Shown in pieces: positions 35,056 through 47,583 of a DNA stretch of 64,000 nucleotides. The notes beneath the pieces were generated by a model. It had not been told where the DNA came from. It saw only the letters and a list, made by a program, of their open reading frames with translations, and did no database searches. The stretch comes from Ricinus communis (lineage: Eukaryota; Streptophyta; Magnoliopsida; Malpighiales; Euphorbiaceae): the NCBI RefSeq assembly GCF_019578655.1, contig NC_063265.1, positions 14,246,285 through 14,310,284 on the forward strand, read 5' to 3'. A program made the position numbers and the translations under genes. Every line of letters starts with the position of its first letter. The first letter of the stretch is position 1.

Positions 35056-37493
35056 GAGCAGCAATCTGGTATGGATTAGTTCATAGAAACAGGAAAGAAA
35101 ATAGTGAAGTTTCCTAACATTTCCATATACAAGTGATGGGAATTTTTATTATTTGTCTTCTGCCTCTACTCTAGATTGCTAATTAATATGATGCTTTACC
35201 TATATTTTCAGCATGCATGTTTATGTGTTCGATACATATTCTGGGGATGTAAACTGTTTCGGAAGGTCAGTTATTTGTCAGGTTGTGATATTTCTCGTAT
35301 AAAGTACTTTCAGTAGGTTGTAAAGATCAGTTCGTATTTATGTGGTTTTTGTTCCATTTGATAATATCGGTTGGAGTTGATTAAATATAGGATAATAGAT
35401 AAAAGATAAGAATCGTTGTAGCAAGTCTTGCTCTTTCATTAGTGAAAAATGAATGTTAAATTTCTGTTCTTGGGGGAGACCAGAAACTGGCATTCTCTTT
35501 TTGTGTCTTTCTACCTGCATAACTTAGTTTGCAGTGAAAACCTGGCTGTGGCTGACCTACAAACTGAAAGATAGCAATTGGACATGTAGGTTATATTTGT
35601 AATGGGTGTCATCCTATTGTATTCATTTTAAAGATACACGAACTCTTTGAAATGGTGGAGAGATCAGAGGAAAGGAAGGCTCTGTATGATTTGTTACACC
35701 AAGTTTTTGTTAAGACCGATGCTTTGTCAACTAATCTAGATACTGTAAAGTTATAATTAGTAATAATTGAAAATTTTCATTAGGCGTTTCTATAGCTCTT
35801 ATAGATTTGTGCTACTGACTCAATAATTTTGAATTGCTTATTTGCTGCTGTTGATATTTCCATGAGGTATGGAAGAAATATTAGGCTCGGGTAATGGGTA
35901 TGATTAGGATAACCCTTAAGATCTAACATTTCTAAATCGTTGTGTTTGCTTGAAACTTCTCTTGATTGGTTTATCTCTTTATGAGATTTCTTTATGCTCT
36001 TGAAGCCTGACCTTTTAATGGAGTTCAAGATGCAAAACTCAAGATTTTAAAATTTATGATTACAGTATTGATTTCTCATCATATATATTTTTTTCATAAA
36101 TGGGCACTTGTCAGTTGTTGTCTTCGTAGATCTTATATTGTCTCCTTTCTATTTTTTTTATTTATTCTTTTTGTAACCGTTTAGTTTGTGTTATATTATG
36201 AGGTGTATGGAAAAATCCTACTTAGTCCAACTATTAAAATAGAAAATGTATTCTTTTTTTAGAACCCAAATTTCATGGATTAGGAGTTCCAAGTTCTTAT
36301 AGGCTTAAAGTCATTAAACTCTAGTTTAATCCTTTTTTAGTGAATAAATTTTAGTCAATGTGCTTCTTATGTTGTGTGATGTAGTCCTTGCCCTTGACAC
36401 TGAGGATTTCTTAATAGGTGTTGCCAGATTCTACTACATTCCATTTGTCTATTTAATCATGGAGATAACAAGATCTGCCTAGTTATCTTTGAGCTGTAAC
36501 CGTATTTCAAATCTATCAAACCCCAAATGCAATTTCATACCAAACAAAGGTGTTTTGCAGGGAGATTGTGTGGTGTCACCTTTGAGCAAATAGTAGAACC
36601 AGCTAGGTAATGTTGTGTCAAATCCATGTTGTTGAGCATTGCAGAGGTATTGTTTCCCTCGATGCGATGCCCAGGATTGGTTATGGAGTTGGAAGTGAAC
36701 TCTTCATGTTGATGTCTCCCCTGCAGATTTCTACATTTGGTTACTGTTGATAATTTGTGTTTCCTGTTCTGCATCAACTTTTATGCAGTGCTGCAGGAAA
36801 GCCTATGGATATATCATGTCGAGTTATGGGAGAATTAGAACATAAATACTTAATTTTGCAAATGAATTAGAACTTTACGGCTTTTCCTAAATTTATGTTG
36901 TCACTGCCTTGCTTGCTTGCTTATTTGATTCATTATTTTCAAATTGTCTCAACATTTTCCTTATCCTGATTGTGTTGTAGCCTTTGGTCAAATGGCACCC
37001 AAGCATTGAGGCATTATGAATGTTATAAAGTTGAGATGATTTGAGTTTGCAGAGTTAATTCACGATTTCAGTAAATTCAAGGTCTAGAATTGAGACTTTA
37101 AGCATCATTACAAACAAGGCCCTTTTCCTAAGAATTGAACCATATGTAAATGTTCTTCTTTAATAGCAATGGTTGGTTGAAGCATCCAAGTTCACACCCT
37201 AATCCTTCAAGAGAACTGTAACTAATGTCTTCGTCTTCATAATAATTGAATCCATAATCTAGAGTCTAGGCAAACTGACATGACATATTGTGGAATGGTG
37301 TGAATTCAGTTTCAGTGTACATTGTGGAATTTTTATTACTTATATCACTTATATGTTTGATTTAAAGAATTTTATAGAAGAAAAACTATTAGATATCGCA
37401 TTTCATAGCCTAAATGAATAATAGTTCCCAATTATCAATACAAAATTGAACTGTTTTGTAATTGCACGTATTCGAAATCAATTAATTAGTGAC

Positions 37494-37543
<50 letters not shown>

Positions 37544-37920
37544 GATAATAATTATAAAATAAATCATTAAAATTGTAACAAATAAATAATCAATTGCATG
37601 ATATATAAATAATTAAAAGACACTTTATAACTTAAAAATTATTTCATCACATATTAATAGTAACAATAACTTAAAATGAAATAAAATAAGATAGTTTATA
37701 GAATTTTATTCTCATCCAACTAAAAATCCTAAAATTGTGTTTTATTTATTTTTTTTTTTTTTATCTAGATTTTAATTTTAATTCTGCAATTTGAAAAAAT
37801 TAAGTAGAATAACTCTAAATTTGACCAATTAAAAAAATATTTCCAATAATTAAATATCTATGTAATTGTAAACTAAAAAAGCCCAGTTGAATCAAAGGAA
37901 AAAGAAAATCGAAGCCGGAC
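35056..37920. other. intergenic region between MED4 and RPL4
   Basis: After the MED4 3'-UTR there is about 2.5 kb with no recognisable gene. It contains a long (TA)n microsatellite. In Arabidopsis a PPR gene (At5g02860) sits at this place; I find no trace of it here. Confidence 0.5.
37499..37537. repeat. (TA)n microsatellite
   Basis: An uninterrupted run of about 19 TA units in AT-rich DNA about 580 bases upstream of RPL4. Confidence 0.95.
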
Positions 37921-38005
37921 GTTGGTAAAGCCCCATTCAAACACTAGGACTAACTCATCCAACCATTAAAGTAGACTTAAACTGAGAACCAAACACTCAG
38001 CAGAG

Positions 38006-38073
38006 AAACCCTAAATTATCACTATATATACTCTCAAAACATTTCCCTACTCTTCTCTTAACCAAAAACCCTA
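38006..38073 (+). promoter_or_regulatory. RPL4 core promoter: telo-boxes flanking a TATA run
   Basis: Telo-box AAACCCTAA (38006-38014), TATATATA (38023-38030) and a second telo-box-like AAACCCTA (38066-38073) lie within 111 bases of the RPL4 ATG, followed by pyrimidine-rich leader sequence. Telo-boxes are characteristic of plant ribosomal-protein promoters and leaders. Confidence 0.65.
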
Positions 38074-38116
38074 GTCTCTCACTTCCCTCAAACACACACA
38101 AACACCTCAACCTAAA

Positions 38117-40114
38117 ATGGCAGCAGCAGCCGCCGCCGCCCGTCCTTTAGTCACCGTACAATCGCTCCCATCTCAAAATGACATGGCCACAGACGCCGTC
38201 ACCACCGTTCCCCTCCCTGATTCAATGAAAGCCTCACTCAGACCAGACATCGTGAGCTTCGTTCATGCTCAAATGTCCAAAAACAGCCGCCAGCCCTACG
38301 CTGTCTCCAAACGCGCCGGCCACCAGACCTCCGCCGAGTCCTGGGGTACAGGACGTGCTGTCTCTCGTATCCCTCGTGTTCCAGGTGGCGGTACTCACCG
38401 TGCCGGTCAGGGTGCTTTTGGTAACATGTGTCGTGGTGGACGCATGTTTGCTCCCACTAAGATCTGGCGGAGATGGCACCGCAAGATCAACGTGAACCAA
38501 AAGAGATACGCTCTTGTATCTGCAATTGCTGCATCTGCTATTCCTTCACTTGTTATGGCACGTGGCCATAAAGTTGAATCTGTTCCTGAGATGCCTTTGG
38601 TTATCTCCGATTCTGCTGAGAGCATCGAGAAGACATCTACTGCACTTAAGGTCTTAAAAGAGATCGGCGCTTATCCTGATGTCGAGAAAGCTAAGGACAG
38701 TCACGCGATCCGTCCCGGGAAGGGTAAAATGAGGAACCGCAGATATATATCTCGTAAGGGTCCATTGATTGTGTATGGAAGTGAAGGTGCTAAGCTTGTG
38801 AAGGCATTCAGGAACATTCCCGGTGTTGAGGTTGCTAACGTTGAGCGCCTTAATTTGTTGAAGCTTGCACCTGGTGGTCACTTGGGTCGTTTTGTGATAT
38901 GGACAAAATCAGCTTTTGAGAAGTTGGATTCAATCTATGGATCGTTCCAGAAGAGTTCTGAGAAGAAGAAGGGGTATGTCTTGCCTAGGTCTAAGATGGT
39001 GAATGCTGATATTTCCAGGATTATTAATTCTGATGAAGTTCAGTCAGTTGTTAATCCTATTAAGAAGGAGGTGAATAGGGCTCCATTAAAGAAGAATCCT
39101 CTGAAGAACTTAAATGTTATGTTGAAGCTTAACCCATATGCTAAGGCTGCTAGGAGGATGTCTCTTTTGGCTGAGGCTCAGCGTGTGAAGGCTAAGAAGG
39201 AGAAGTTGGACAAGAAGAGGAAGACTGTCACTAAGGTATATAATTTCTCTTTATATACTCTCTGTTTTACCGTCTCTCTATATGTATATGAAGTGGTTGT
39301 TATTTGCTTGATTATGATACCCATGTGCAAGTTTTTTAATTGATTGCATGATCTTTTATGATCATCAAAATGGGACTTTGTTCTAGGTCAATATCCCCAT
39401 TTACTAGTTGCTAATAATGCAATGTGGTTTGCTGGTTGCGTATCTCAATTGTTTCATTCAGGTCCAATTGTAGTTACTTGATGTGATTTGTTCAAGTGTT
39501 TTTATATTGCTAGGTTGTATTCAACTCTTGGTGTAGTTGTAATTTTTTCTACCCTAGTAATCTGTTGGGACATTAAATTGCTTTTAGTCAATTACTTTAG
39601 AACTTAAGTTAGATGTGCATGAAATGTACTTGACCGGTCTGTTTGGTTGTTAGGGTTTATTAGTTTGTAAATGCTCCTAATTCAATTGTCTTTTGTGCTT
39701 AGAAAATTTTGGCTTTAAAATCCGTGCACTTGAGATTTTTGCAGGCACTCGAATATTTTTCATTCTTTTTATGTTACGATCATGTGGGATTCTTACTTAT
39801 AAACAAGACTGCAATCCGAAGCTTATATTTTCTCTTATGTCTTTTATTGTGGAGGGTTCTCTTGTGTCCTAAGTTTACATTTTATTTGCTGTTATCCTGC
39901 CTAGTTCTTGTAATAATTGGGGTGAGATTAGGACGTAGCTCTTCTCTATTAGTTGATATTTAACACTTTTTTAATCCCCATTTCTTGTTGTATCTATCAG
40001 GAGGAGGCTGCTGCAATCAGGGCTGCAGGCAAGGCATGGTATCAGACTATGATCTCAGATAGTGACTACACTGAATTCGAGAATTTCTCAAAGTGGCTTA
40101 ATGTTTCTCAGTAA
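38117..40114 (+). CDS. RPL4: 60S ribosomal protein L4 (uL4)
   Basis: Two exons (38117-39235, 40001-40114) encode 410 aa, matching plant L4 proteins of about 405-410 aa. After an Ala-rich start the conserved L4 core is clear: [20 protein letters not shown], the extended loop region [40 protein letters not shown] and [20 protein letters not shown]. The C-terminal eukaryotic extension is Lys/Arg-rich and the last exon ends KWLNVSQ. L4 lines the peptide exit tunnel of the cytosolic large subunit. The 765-base intron falls near the C-terminus. Position after MED4 agrees with At5g02870. Confidence 0.97.
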
Positions 40115-43100
40115 TCTAGTTTTCTTCATTCCAAATTCTCTTGGACAAGATTTTGTTTATCTGTTTTGTTTTGATAGCGACTTATTGTTTGTTTTGGGAT
40201 TGGACATGGATGAGGATGGGCAGGAAGGAAAAGATTGGAGTGGATGCGTTTTAAATTTATCATTTTCCTTCCTGCTCTTTTTTCTTGTTTTGTTAGCTCA
40301 AAGAATTTTATTTAAGACAGTTACTGAAGTTAAATATTCTATTATTTTCACTGGTTTGTTACACATGGGAATTGCTGTTTTGCTTTGTTTTGAAAGATTA
40401 GATTTTCAATCACAATCTCTTGGTCGATTAAAAAATGCGTAGCGTGCTTAAAATGGTATTTGCTTCAACTTATGTTGTTTGTGCTCGAGTTATTCCTGCT
40501 CCAGTTAACAGGAGCAAGGATTTCATTAGGTGGCTGAATTGATGGTAAAAATAGCTCGAAAAAGGCTCACTCTAACTTTAATCTATTCATACCTGAAGCA
40601 TTTTTTTGTCTGATCTTTCAAGTTATAGTATTTGACACAAAACACGCAGCCAGACAGGAACTATGTTTGCTTGCTCATGGGTCCTTGTCTTATTGAAATT
40701 TCTCTGTAGAGGCCATGAATATGTTCAAAATTGTAGGTTTTAAGTTGATTTTTCAGTTGAAACAAATTTGTGTATATGTTTCAGCTGGAAACCATTGTGA
40801 CTTTGAATCTCTGGTAATAGTGAGTCTGAGTTTATGGATTCTGGTGCAAAATACCAGAGTTTGTTTTAAGAGAGTATAAGGTAGAATGGTCTTTGCGCTG
40901 TGCAATATTCAAACCAAGTGGGTGATTGACTGGATTAAGGATTTTGGTGGGCAAAGATGGAGGCTGCCGATTGGGTGAGTTTGCGAGCTGCAGTTAATGT
41001 TATAGGATAATAGGGAGAGCGACTGAGTTGCAGTATGATATTTATAAACCAAAAAAGCAGCTATGATACTGTTTCCATTACCATTTCAAGATTTGTTGTG
41101 AGTTGGGCCTCTTCATTTTGGACATGGATGGGCTCAGGGCTTCTTTTCCACTATTTGTTGGCTCTCTCAAAAGTTCCTTTGTCAAGTCGCCACTCTTAGC
41201 CCATCTACTGGGATTAAAATTCAATTTTCAATATCTTTCTATTTGCTTCTGAATGAATATATTAAAAGCTGGAATACAAATGAGTATTCCTAACCCTTAT
41301 ATTTCATTCTTTCATTAAAATTCATTGCAGTTTGTTCTAATAAAGAGTGTATAAACTCATAGTAGCTGTGAGTTTTCCATTGAGGCAGCGCTTTGCTTTT
41401 TACATTTCTAGAAGTAGCTTTGTTTTCCCTGTATCAATTGTCTTGTCTCAGAAAATTATTTATTAGGCGACACACTCTTTTTCTCACTAAAAAATCCCTT
41501 TATAGTGGGATCAATAATTCATGTTCCAAATCACCCATTTTGGAGCTTCAACAAATTGTCTTAATTTTACTTCTCTTTTTCTTTTTCTTTTTTAAAAAAG
41601 AAGAAGCATATTTTTTTTATTATGCTTCTTTTTAAGCTCCATCTCTTGCATGTGAGGCAATGATGTACTCAGGCGTACATCTTAACCCAATTGGCAATAA
41701 AATACTCCTTTTTATGAAATCTGCACTATATTTTCAGGTTCCAATCTTTATTTAGCTTATTGAACCAATATTCCTCTTGTCTGTTATGCCTTAAACCCTT
41801 CCCCAGCTCTTTGTGTTGTCCAAAAACCATTATTTTTATTTATTTATTATTCAATTACTCCGGGTGGCCCTGAAACACCTCTCTCCTCACAAATCTACTG
41901 TTTCTACAAGTTGCTCTACAGCAATTCCAGATCATGGTTTCCTCCAACCAACTTTACCTGCACACTGCTCCAGATCTTTGAACATGCCCAAGAGAAAAAT
42001 TTTATCAACTTGCTTCCACAAAGTTAGCAAAATTGTTCTTTTCTTTTTTCACAAAACAGTAAATCAATGGAATGGGATCATATACCCAAACACTATCATT
42101 CGACTTCACAATCTTTCTCAGTTGACAAGAAAAGATTAATCTCAAGTGGGTACTATCCAACTGGAAAGTCAATTCTTTGTTAAAAAAAAAAAAAAAAAAC
42201 AAAAATTCTCTAGAAGCAAACAAACTGTTTGGTTCTTGAATTGTGGTTTAGGGGATAAAAAGAATTGCATATTCCATAAGATTAGTTTGATACAAGCAGA
42301 ATTGTTCCTTAAAGTTTGCACTTTTCAGCTAAATTCTCTTTCTAAATGAAAACATAATTATTCTATTCTATCACCGTCCAAATAAATATACATGCCTACC
42401 AAGAAAGAAGAGGATTCCCATTTCCATTGAATCATGTCTCTTCACACTATCCATCCCCCCAATCGCTAATTCTCTTTGAGTTTGAGATTTTCCATCCATC
42501 AATTGCTCACACAAGCAATGGCCAAATATATAATAACATCGTGTTTTCTTTGAAGGAAGATGATTTCAACTGTTAGCTCCATCGACAGATAATATTCTTA
42601 ATGCTATGGACATGTGCCCATTCTTTCTAATTCTTTTTATGCTTCTGTCTCATCGGAATATAGTTGCAACAAAAGATCCATCTTCCATCTTCCACCTTCC
42701 AATTCCCATTTCCAGATATCATACCCAAAATGGCGGACAAGTTGGTTTCTGCCTTTTACTAAATCTCACGAATGGTCGTTTCATGTTATTTATACTTCTT
42801 TTGCTTTTAAATTCTAATTTATAAATTTATAATCTATTAATTCTGAATAAAAATAATAATAATCTCACGAGTGGGCTTTTATGTTATTTTATTTAAGGAA
42901 TCAAAGAGCACGTGTTCCTATTCTTTTGCAGCTGCCCATGACACGTCGGTCACTCTCCACATAATAATAATATTATTTAACTTAAATTCTTATTTAATTA
43001 TAAGTTCTATTTAAATCTAAATAAATTGTGGATAAATCAGTACATTTATCAATATCCAAATGATTATACATTAAAATATTAAATTTCTATAGACATTAAA

Positions 43101-44802
43101 AATTATGGGAAATAAATATTAAAATATAAGATTTTAATACATTAAAGAAAAAAGAAGAGAAATAGTTATGTAAGGAAAGAAAGGAGAGATAAGTGAATGG
43201 AGAGGTAGGCCCAAGGATCTGAGGGCCCATACTTTTGATGACAGCTGTTATATTATTTTTGGGGTTTTGACGACGTGTACGGATCTCGACCTTTCCAAAC
43301 TTCAACCTAAGACACCACATGCCCATTCCTCCTTCCCTTTCTTTTTATTATTATTTTCTTATCATCTTCTTCAAATTTTTATAATAAAATTAAAAAAAAA
43401 TAAAATATTTAAAAATAATTAATTTATTATTATTATTTAAAATATTAATAATTTTATTAGACTATATCTATAAATTTAATTTTATAATAAAACTAATAGT
43501 AATATACACTAATAAACGACTACTAACAATATAGATTTAAGTGCAAAATTTAATCTCTAAATTTTAATAACTTTACTAATTGAGAAAAAAAATTATTAAT
43601 TTTTATTTAATTTATAATATTTTCTAAATTTTATTTTAAACAAATGATATTATGTGCGAACACATTTTATATAATTTAATATGTATCTCCGAATATTTTT
43701 TTTTAAAAAAGACGAAACATAATAGAAAAACATCTTAACGGATGAAATAAATAGGAACCACTTCAATTTTGTAATGGAACTTGAAGAATATCAACGTCCC
43801 TAAATGCTCAAGCTTAAGGAAAGATTGATGGGTGAATTTCGATCCAAAGTAAATTCAGCAAAAGAAAGAAAAGAAGAGCATAAGCTTAAGAGTTCACATG
43901 TAACTTACATACCCTTTGGAATTTATAAATTCCATATTTTAAAACTTTATTATATTAAATTAACTATATATTATGTTTATATTAAATTAATAATATTTAT
44001 TAATTTTAAATAATAATTTTTATAATAATATAAAAAATTATAATCTTCCGTGAAACTCTTGTAAACTATAATTCACTTTAAAATTTTTAAATTAGCCGTT
44101 TCAATGAAAAGTTGATACAAAAAAATTAAAAAAAACTAAAGAACTAAATTGATTTAATTTTTTAAATATTAAAAGGAATTAAAACTAAAGAAATTTTTAT
44201 GTATTAAAATAAAACTAATATATATTTTATACAAAATAACTTTTATATAATTAAAAAAAATTAATTTTAATATATTAAGCATAATTAATTATATAAACAT
44301 TAAAAAAATATTAATTTATTGTTATATTTAATTACAGTGTCGAAAATATAAAATTCTATATACATTATTCTATCAATATAATTAAATATGAAATTTATAA
44401 AAAATAATTAAATATTAAAAAATATATTTATTGAGGTATATTACAAATTTATTTATGTAATGCAAAGCAAAAGAAGTTAGAAGAAAAAAGAAAAAGAGAA
44501 GTTACAAAGACATTGGGAAATAGCTGAAACTCTCATACGTCCCATCCTCGCTTTTCCACAGCAATTAATTAACTCTTTTCTCTCTCTCCAGCTCTTTCCG
44601 TCTTCCATTTTCATCATCAACCTCCAATGCCGAAGCAAACAAACCGCAAACCCACAAACAAAATATAGTAATTTTAATAAAATTAATTCTTACCCATTTC
44701 CACTCTCGACCAAACCATGAAACCCAAGTGAAGTGACGCCCACCTGATCCCTCTGTTCACTTCCAAGGAAATTCACTCTCTCAACTAGACAAGGAAAACA
44801 TA
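40115..44802. other. 4.7-kb gene-poor interval between the two syntenic blocks
   Basis: After about 300 bases of RPL4 3'-UTR nothing coding is recognisable. The sequence turns extremely AT-rich from about 42840 to 44480. G-box-like CACGTG occurs at about 42911. The last 250 bases before 44803 have pyrimidine-rich leader character and should hold the AP2-type promoter. The join between the two blocks presumably lies in here. Confidence 0.5.
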
Positions 44803-47583
44803 ATGCTGGATCTTAACCTCTCATTTCTTTCCCCTGGTTCCACCTCCCCTTCTCCTCCGGGACTCGACAACAACAAGCTACTAGAAGTTTCCATGGCAAG
44901 TTCTGGAAGCTTAAACTCCTCTTCCATTGTCAATGCTGGCGACGACGACGATGACTCTAACGCCGTTGAACCCTTCAGTTACTCTTTCAGCATCTTAACT
45001 AACCACCCTCACCATGACGACGACGACGACGATAACTCCGGCGACAGGACTATTCAGCTTTTCCCGGTTGACGGACACTCAATTAAAACGCAGTGGTTGA
45101 ATCTCCGGAGCAGGGAGGTTGAGTACGGTGCTGGTGGTCCTCCGCTGGCTCAGAGACCGGTGAAGAAGAGTAGGCGTGGGCCCAGGTCAAGAAGCTCTCA
45201 GTATAGAGGAGTTACGTTTTACCGGAGAACTGGGAGATGGGAGTCTCATATTTGGTTAGTTCGTTAGTTAATTTTAACTCATAATTGCCTTTTAATTTAT
45301 TGGTTTTCAATCAAAGTTTAACGTGTTTTGCGGATTGTATGCAGGGACTGTGGCAAACAAGTCTACTTGGGTAAGTTGACAAAACGATTAGACGACTCTT
45401 TTTCTTTTTCAATCTCTTTTTAGTTTCCCATTTTTTTTTTTCTCCTTTTGGAGTATGTGAATTTGATTTGGAGCTCTATTTTTGTTTTGATTCTTGCAGG
45501 TGGATTTGACACTGCACATGCTGCAGCTAGGTAAGTTGGGTTCTCACTCATCTAAATATTTATGTTGATAAAAACATGTTATGGGTGTTATAGCTTGAAC
45601 TTTCTAATTTACTTAGGGCATATGATCGAGCTGCGATCAAGTTCCGTGGAATTGAAGCTGATATCAATTTCAATGTTAGTGACTATGATGAGGATATTAA
45701 GCAGGTGGGTGTTTTGATTTATGCATATTTCTCTAACTGAATTTCAATTATTCTTCTGGTTATTCTGACTCTCTGAGTGTTTGTTTGCAGATGAGTAATT
45801 TTACTAAAGAGGAATTTGTGCATATCCTGCGTCGCCAGAGCACCGGATTCTCCAGAGGAAGCTCCAAGTATAGAGGTGTCACACTGCATAAATGTGGGCG
45901 ATGGGAAGCTCGTATGGGCCAGTTCCTGGGCAAAAAGTAAGGAAATCCTTTGATTCCTATGTAATTAGCTTATTGCTCTTTCATTTTCCTGCCAGTTTAC
46001 TGTTAATGTTGCCATTAGTAATTTTCATGAGATGCTTCAAACTAGTGAAATGATGTAAATATGAAGCATTGTAGTAAGACTACGGGACCTGGATGTTTAT
46101 TGGGTTGTATTCATTGCTTGCCTGCAGGTACATTTACCTTGGGCTATTTGACACTGAGATAGAAGCTGCAAGGTCTTTGTGATATCAATTGAATCTTTCT
46201 TTTTTCCTTAAATGAGATGTGCAAATCTTTTATTCTCAGATAATTCCATTTTTTTACATGACTTGTTGCTTTTCTTTGGTAACCAGGGCTTATGACAAGG
46301 CTGCCATAAAATGCAATGGAAGGGAAGCAGTCACCAATTTTGAGCCAAGCACTTATGAAGGCGAAATTATGTCTGAGGTCAATAATGCAGGTAATAATTG
46401 TGACTGAAAGCTCAATTTATCCTCACCTCTATTTTGGAACTGTTTTCTATATGACAACCTTCAACTTACTTATGATACAGATGGCAACCAGAATCTTGAT
46501 CTGAACTTGGGAATAGCTCCACCTGATACATCTGGTACCCAAAAGATAAACATAGAGACGAGTGGCTTTCCTTACCAGAGTAGCTGGGATGGCAGGCCTA
46601 ATGACAGGGGACAAATGGTAATTACTAATTTCAATTTCTGATCTCACATAGCTTTGTGTTTCTGTATTCTGCGGAATTTCCTTCCTAGCTCCATTGAAGA
46701 TTTTGGTTTTCATGGTTCTCTAGCAGATTCTTAGCTCTGGTTCTGCAACATTGAAGGATGAACTGCCATATGACCCTTCAATGCCATTTGAGCACCCTCC
46801 TCTATGGGGTGGCTTGCATTCCAATTTCTTTCCCATATATAAGGTAATCTCCCTTAAATAAATCTACTTTGGTTTTAAGCGACACCTTTTAGTTTTTCTT
46901 TCCACCGTATATTTAATGTGAATTTTAAAGTGTTACTGTGTTCTACTTAGTTTGGCCATATGCTTAGTCATGAACAAACACTCAGATGAAGTGATTATAG
47001 CATTATGCCATTCAACATGCACAATTTGCTTATTGCTTGATGCTACAACACTTCCATTCTAATCTTCACTCATTAGGCATGTTCATGGTTCTGTGATTTT
47101 GACTTGCCTATTATTAAATGCAAGCAAAAGTTTGCTGCAGTTTTATAACCACTGCAAGCTTTCCTGGCTTACCCCATATCCATTTGAAGGTTCAAGCTCC
47201 AAATATATGCAATTTATTCACCACAATTGAGTATTAGCATATGTTTCCTTCACTTGACTACAAAGTTAATTGATGACTCGTAGGTCATTGTTTAATGTAA
47301 AAGTCACTACCTTCGGTGTTGACAGGAAAGAGCAATGGAGAAGAGGATGGAAGTAGATTCATGGCCAAATTGGACATGGCAAGCCCAAGGACCTTGTGGT
47401 GGGGCAAATCCACTGCCTTTCTTCTCTACTGCAGCATCATCAGGATTCGGATCTTCAACAATTACAGCACCTTCAGCAGCTGCTGGTCAACTTCAATTTC
47501 CAAATTCAGCAATTCTTCACCATCATTTTTCTCCTTCCATCACCAACCCCAGCAACGTATCCCATTTCTATTACAAGAGCTGA
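44803..47583 (+). CDS. RAP2-7: APETALA2-like transcription factor, RAP2.7/TOE1 type
   Basis: Ten exons encode 468 aa: 44803-45254, 45345-45370, 45500-45530, 45617-45704, 45791-45936, 46128-46172, 46287-46390, 46481-46617, 46724-46843, 47326-47583. The N-terminus MLDLNL is an EAR-type repressor motif and is followed by Asp-runs. [13 protein letters not shown] precedes the first AP2 domain ([20 protein letters not shown] to [11 protein letters not shown]). A linker and a complete second AP2 domain follow ([17 protein letters not shown] to [11 protein letters not shown]), and a second EAR-like NLDLNLGI comes after it. The last exon encodes the AASSGF peptide of the miR172 site. Such factors repress flowering and juvenile-to-adult change in the nucleus. 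Exon 9 has a CTAGCAG tandem acceptor that could add or drop one Gln. Confidence 0.94.
47429..47449 (+). promoter_or_regulatory. miR172 target site in the AP2-type mRNA
   Basis: The 21-base stretch in the last exon matches the complement of miR172 except for its two end positions and one G:U-type pair at 47443. The core GCAGCATCATCA is perfect. It encodes AASSGF in frame. miR172 pairing with euAP2 mRNAs causes cleavage and translational repression. Confidence 0.93.

Noticed and set aside
34466..35086. 206-aa plus-strand frame, very Leu-rich
   Set aside because: It is the +1 shadow of the MED4 coding sequence; Leu richness follows from the CCT/CTT codons of MED4.
41813..42349. Overlapping frames of about 70-110 aa
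   Set aside because: No similarity, homopolymer-rich, and frames on both strands; no exon-like borders.
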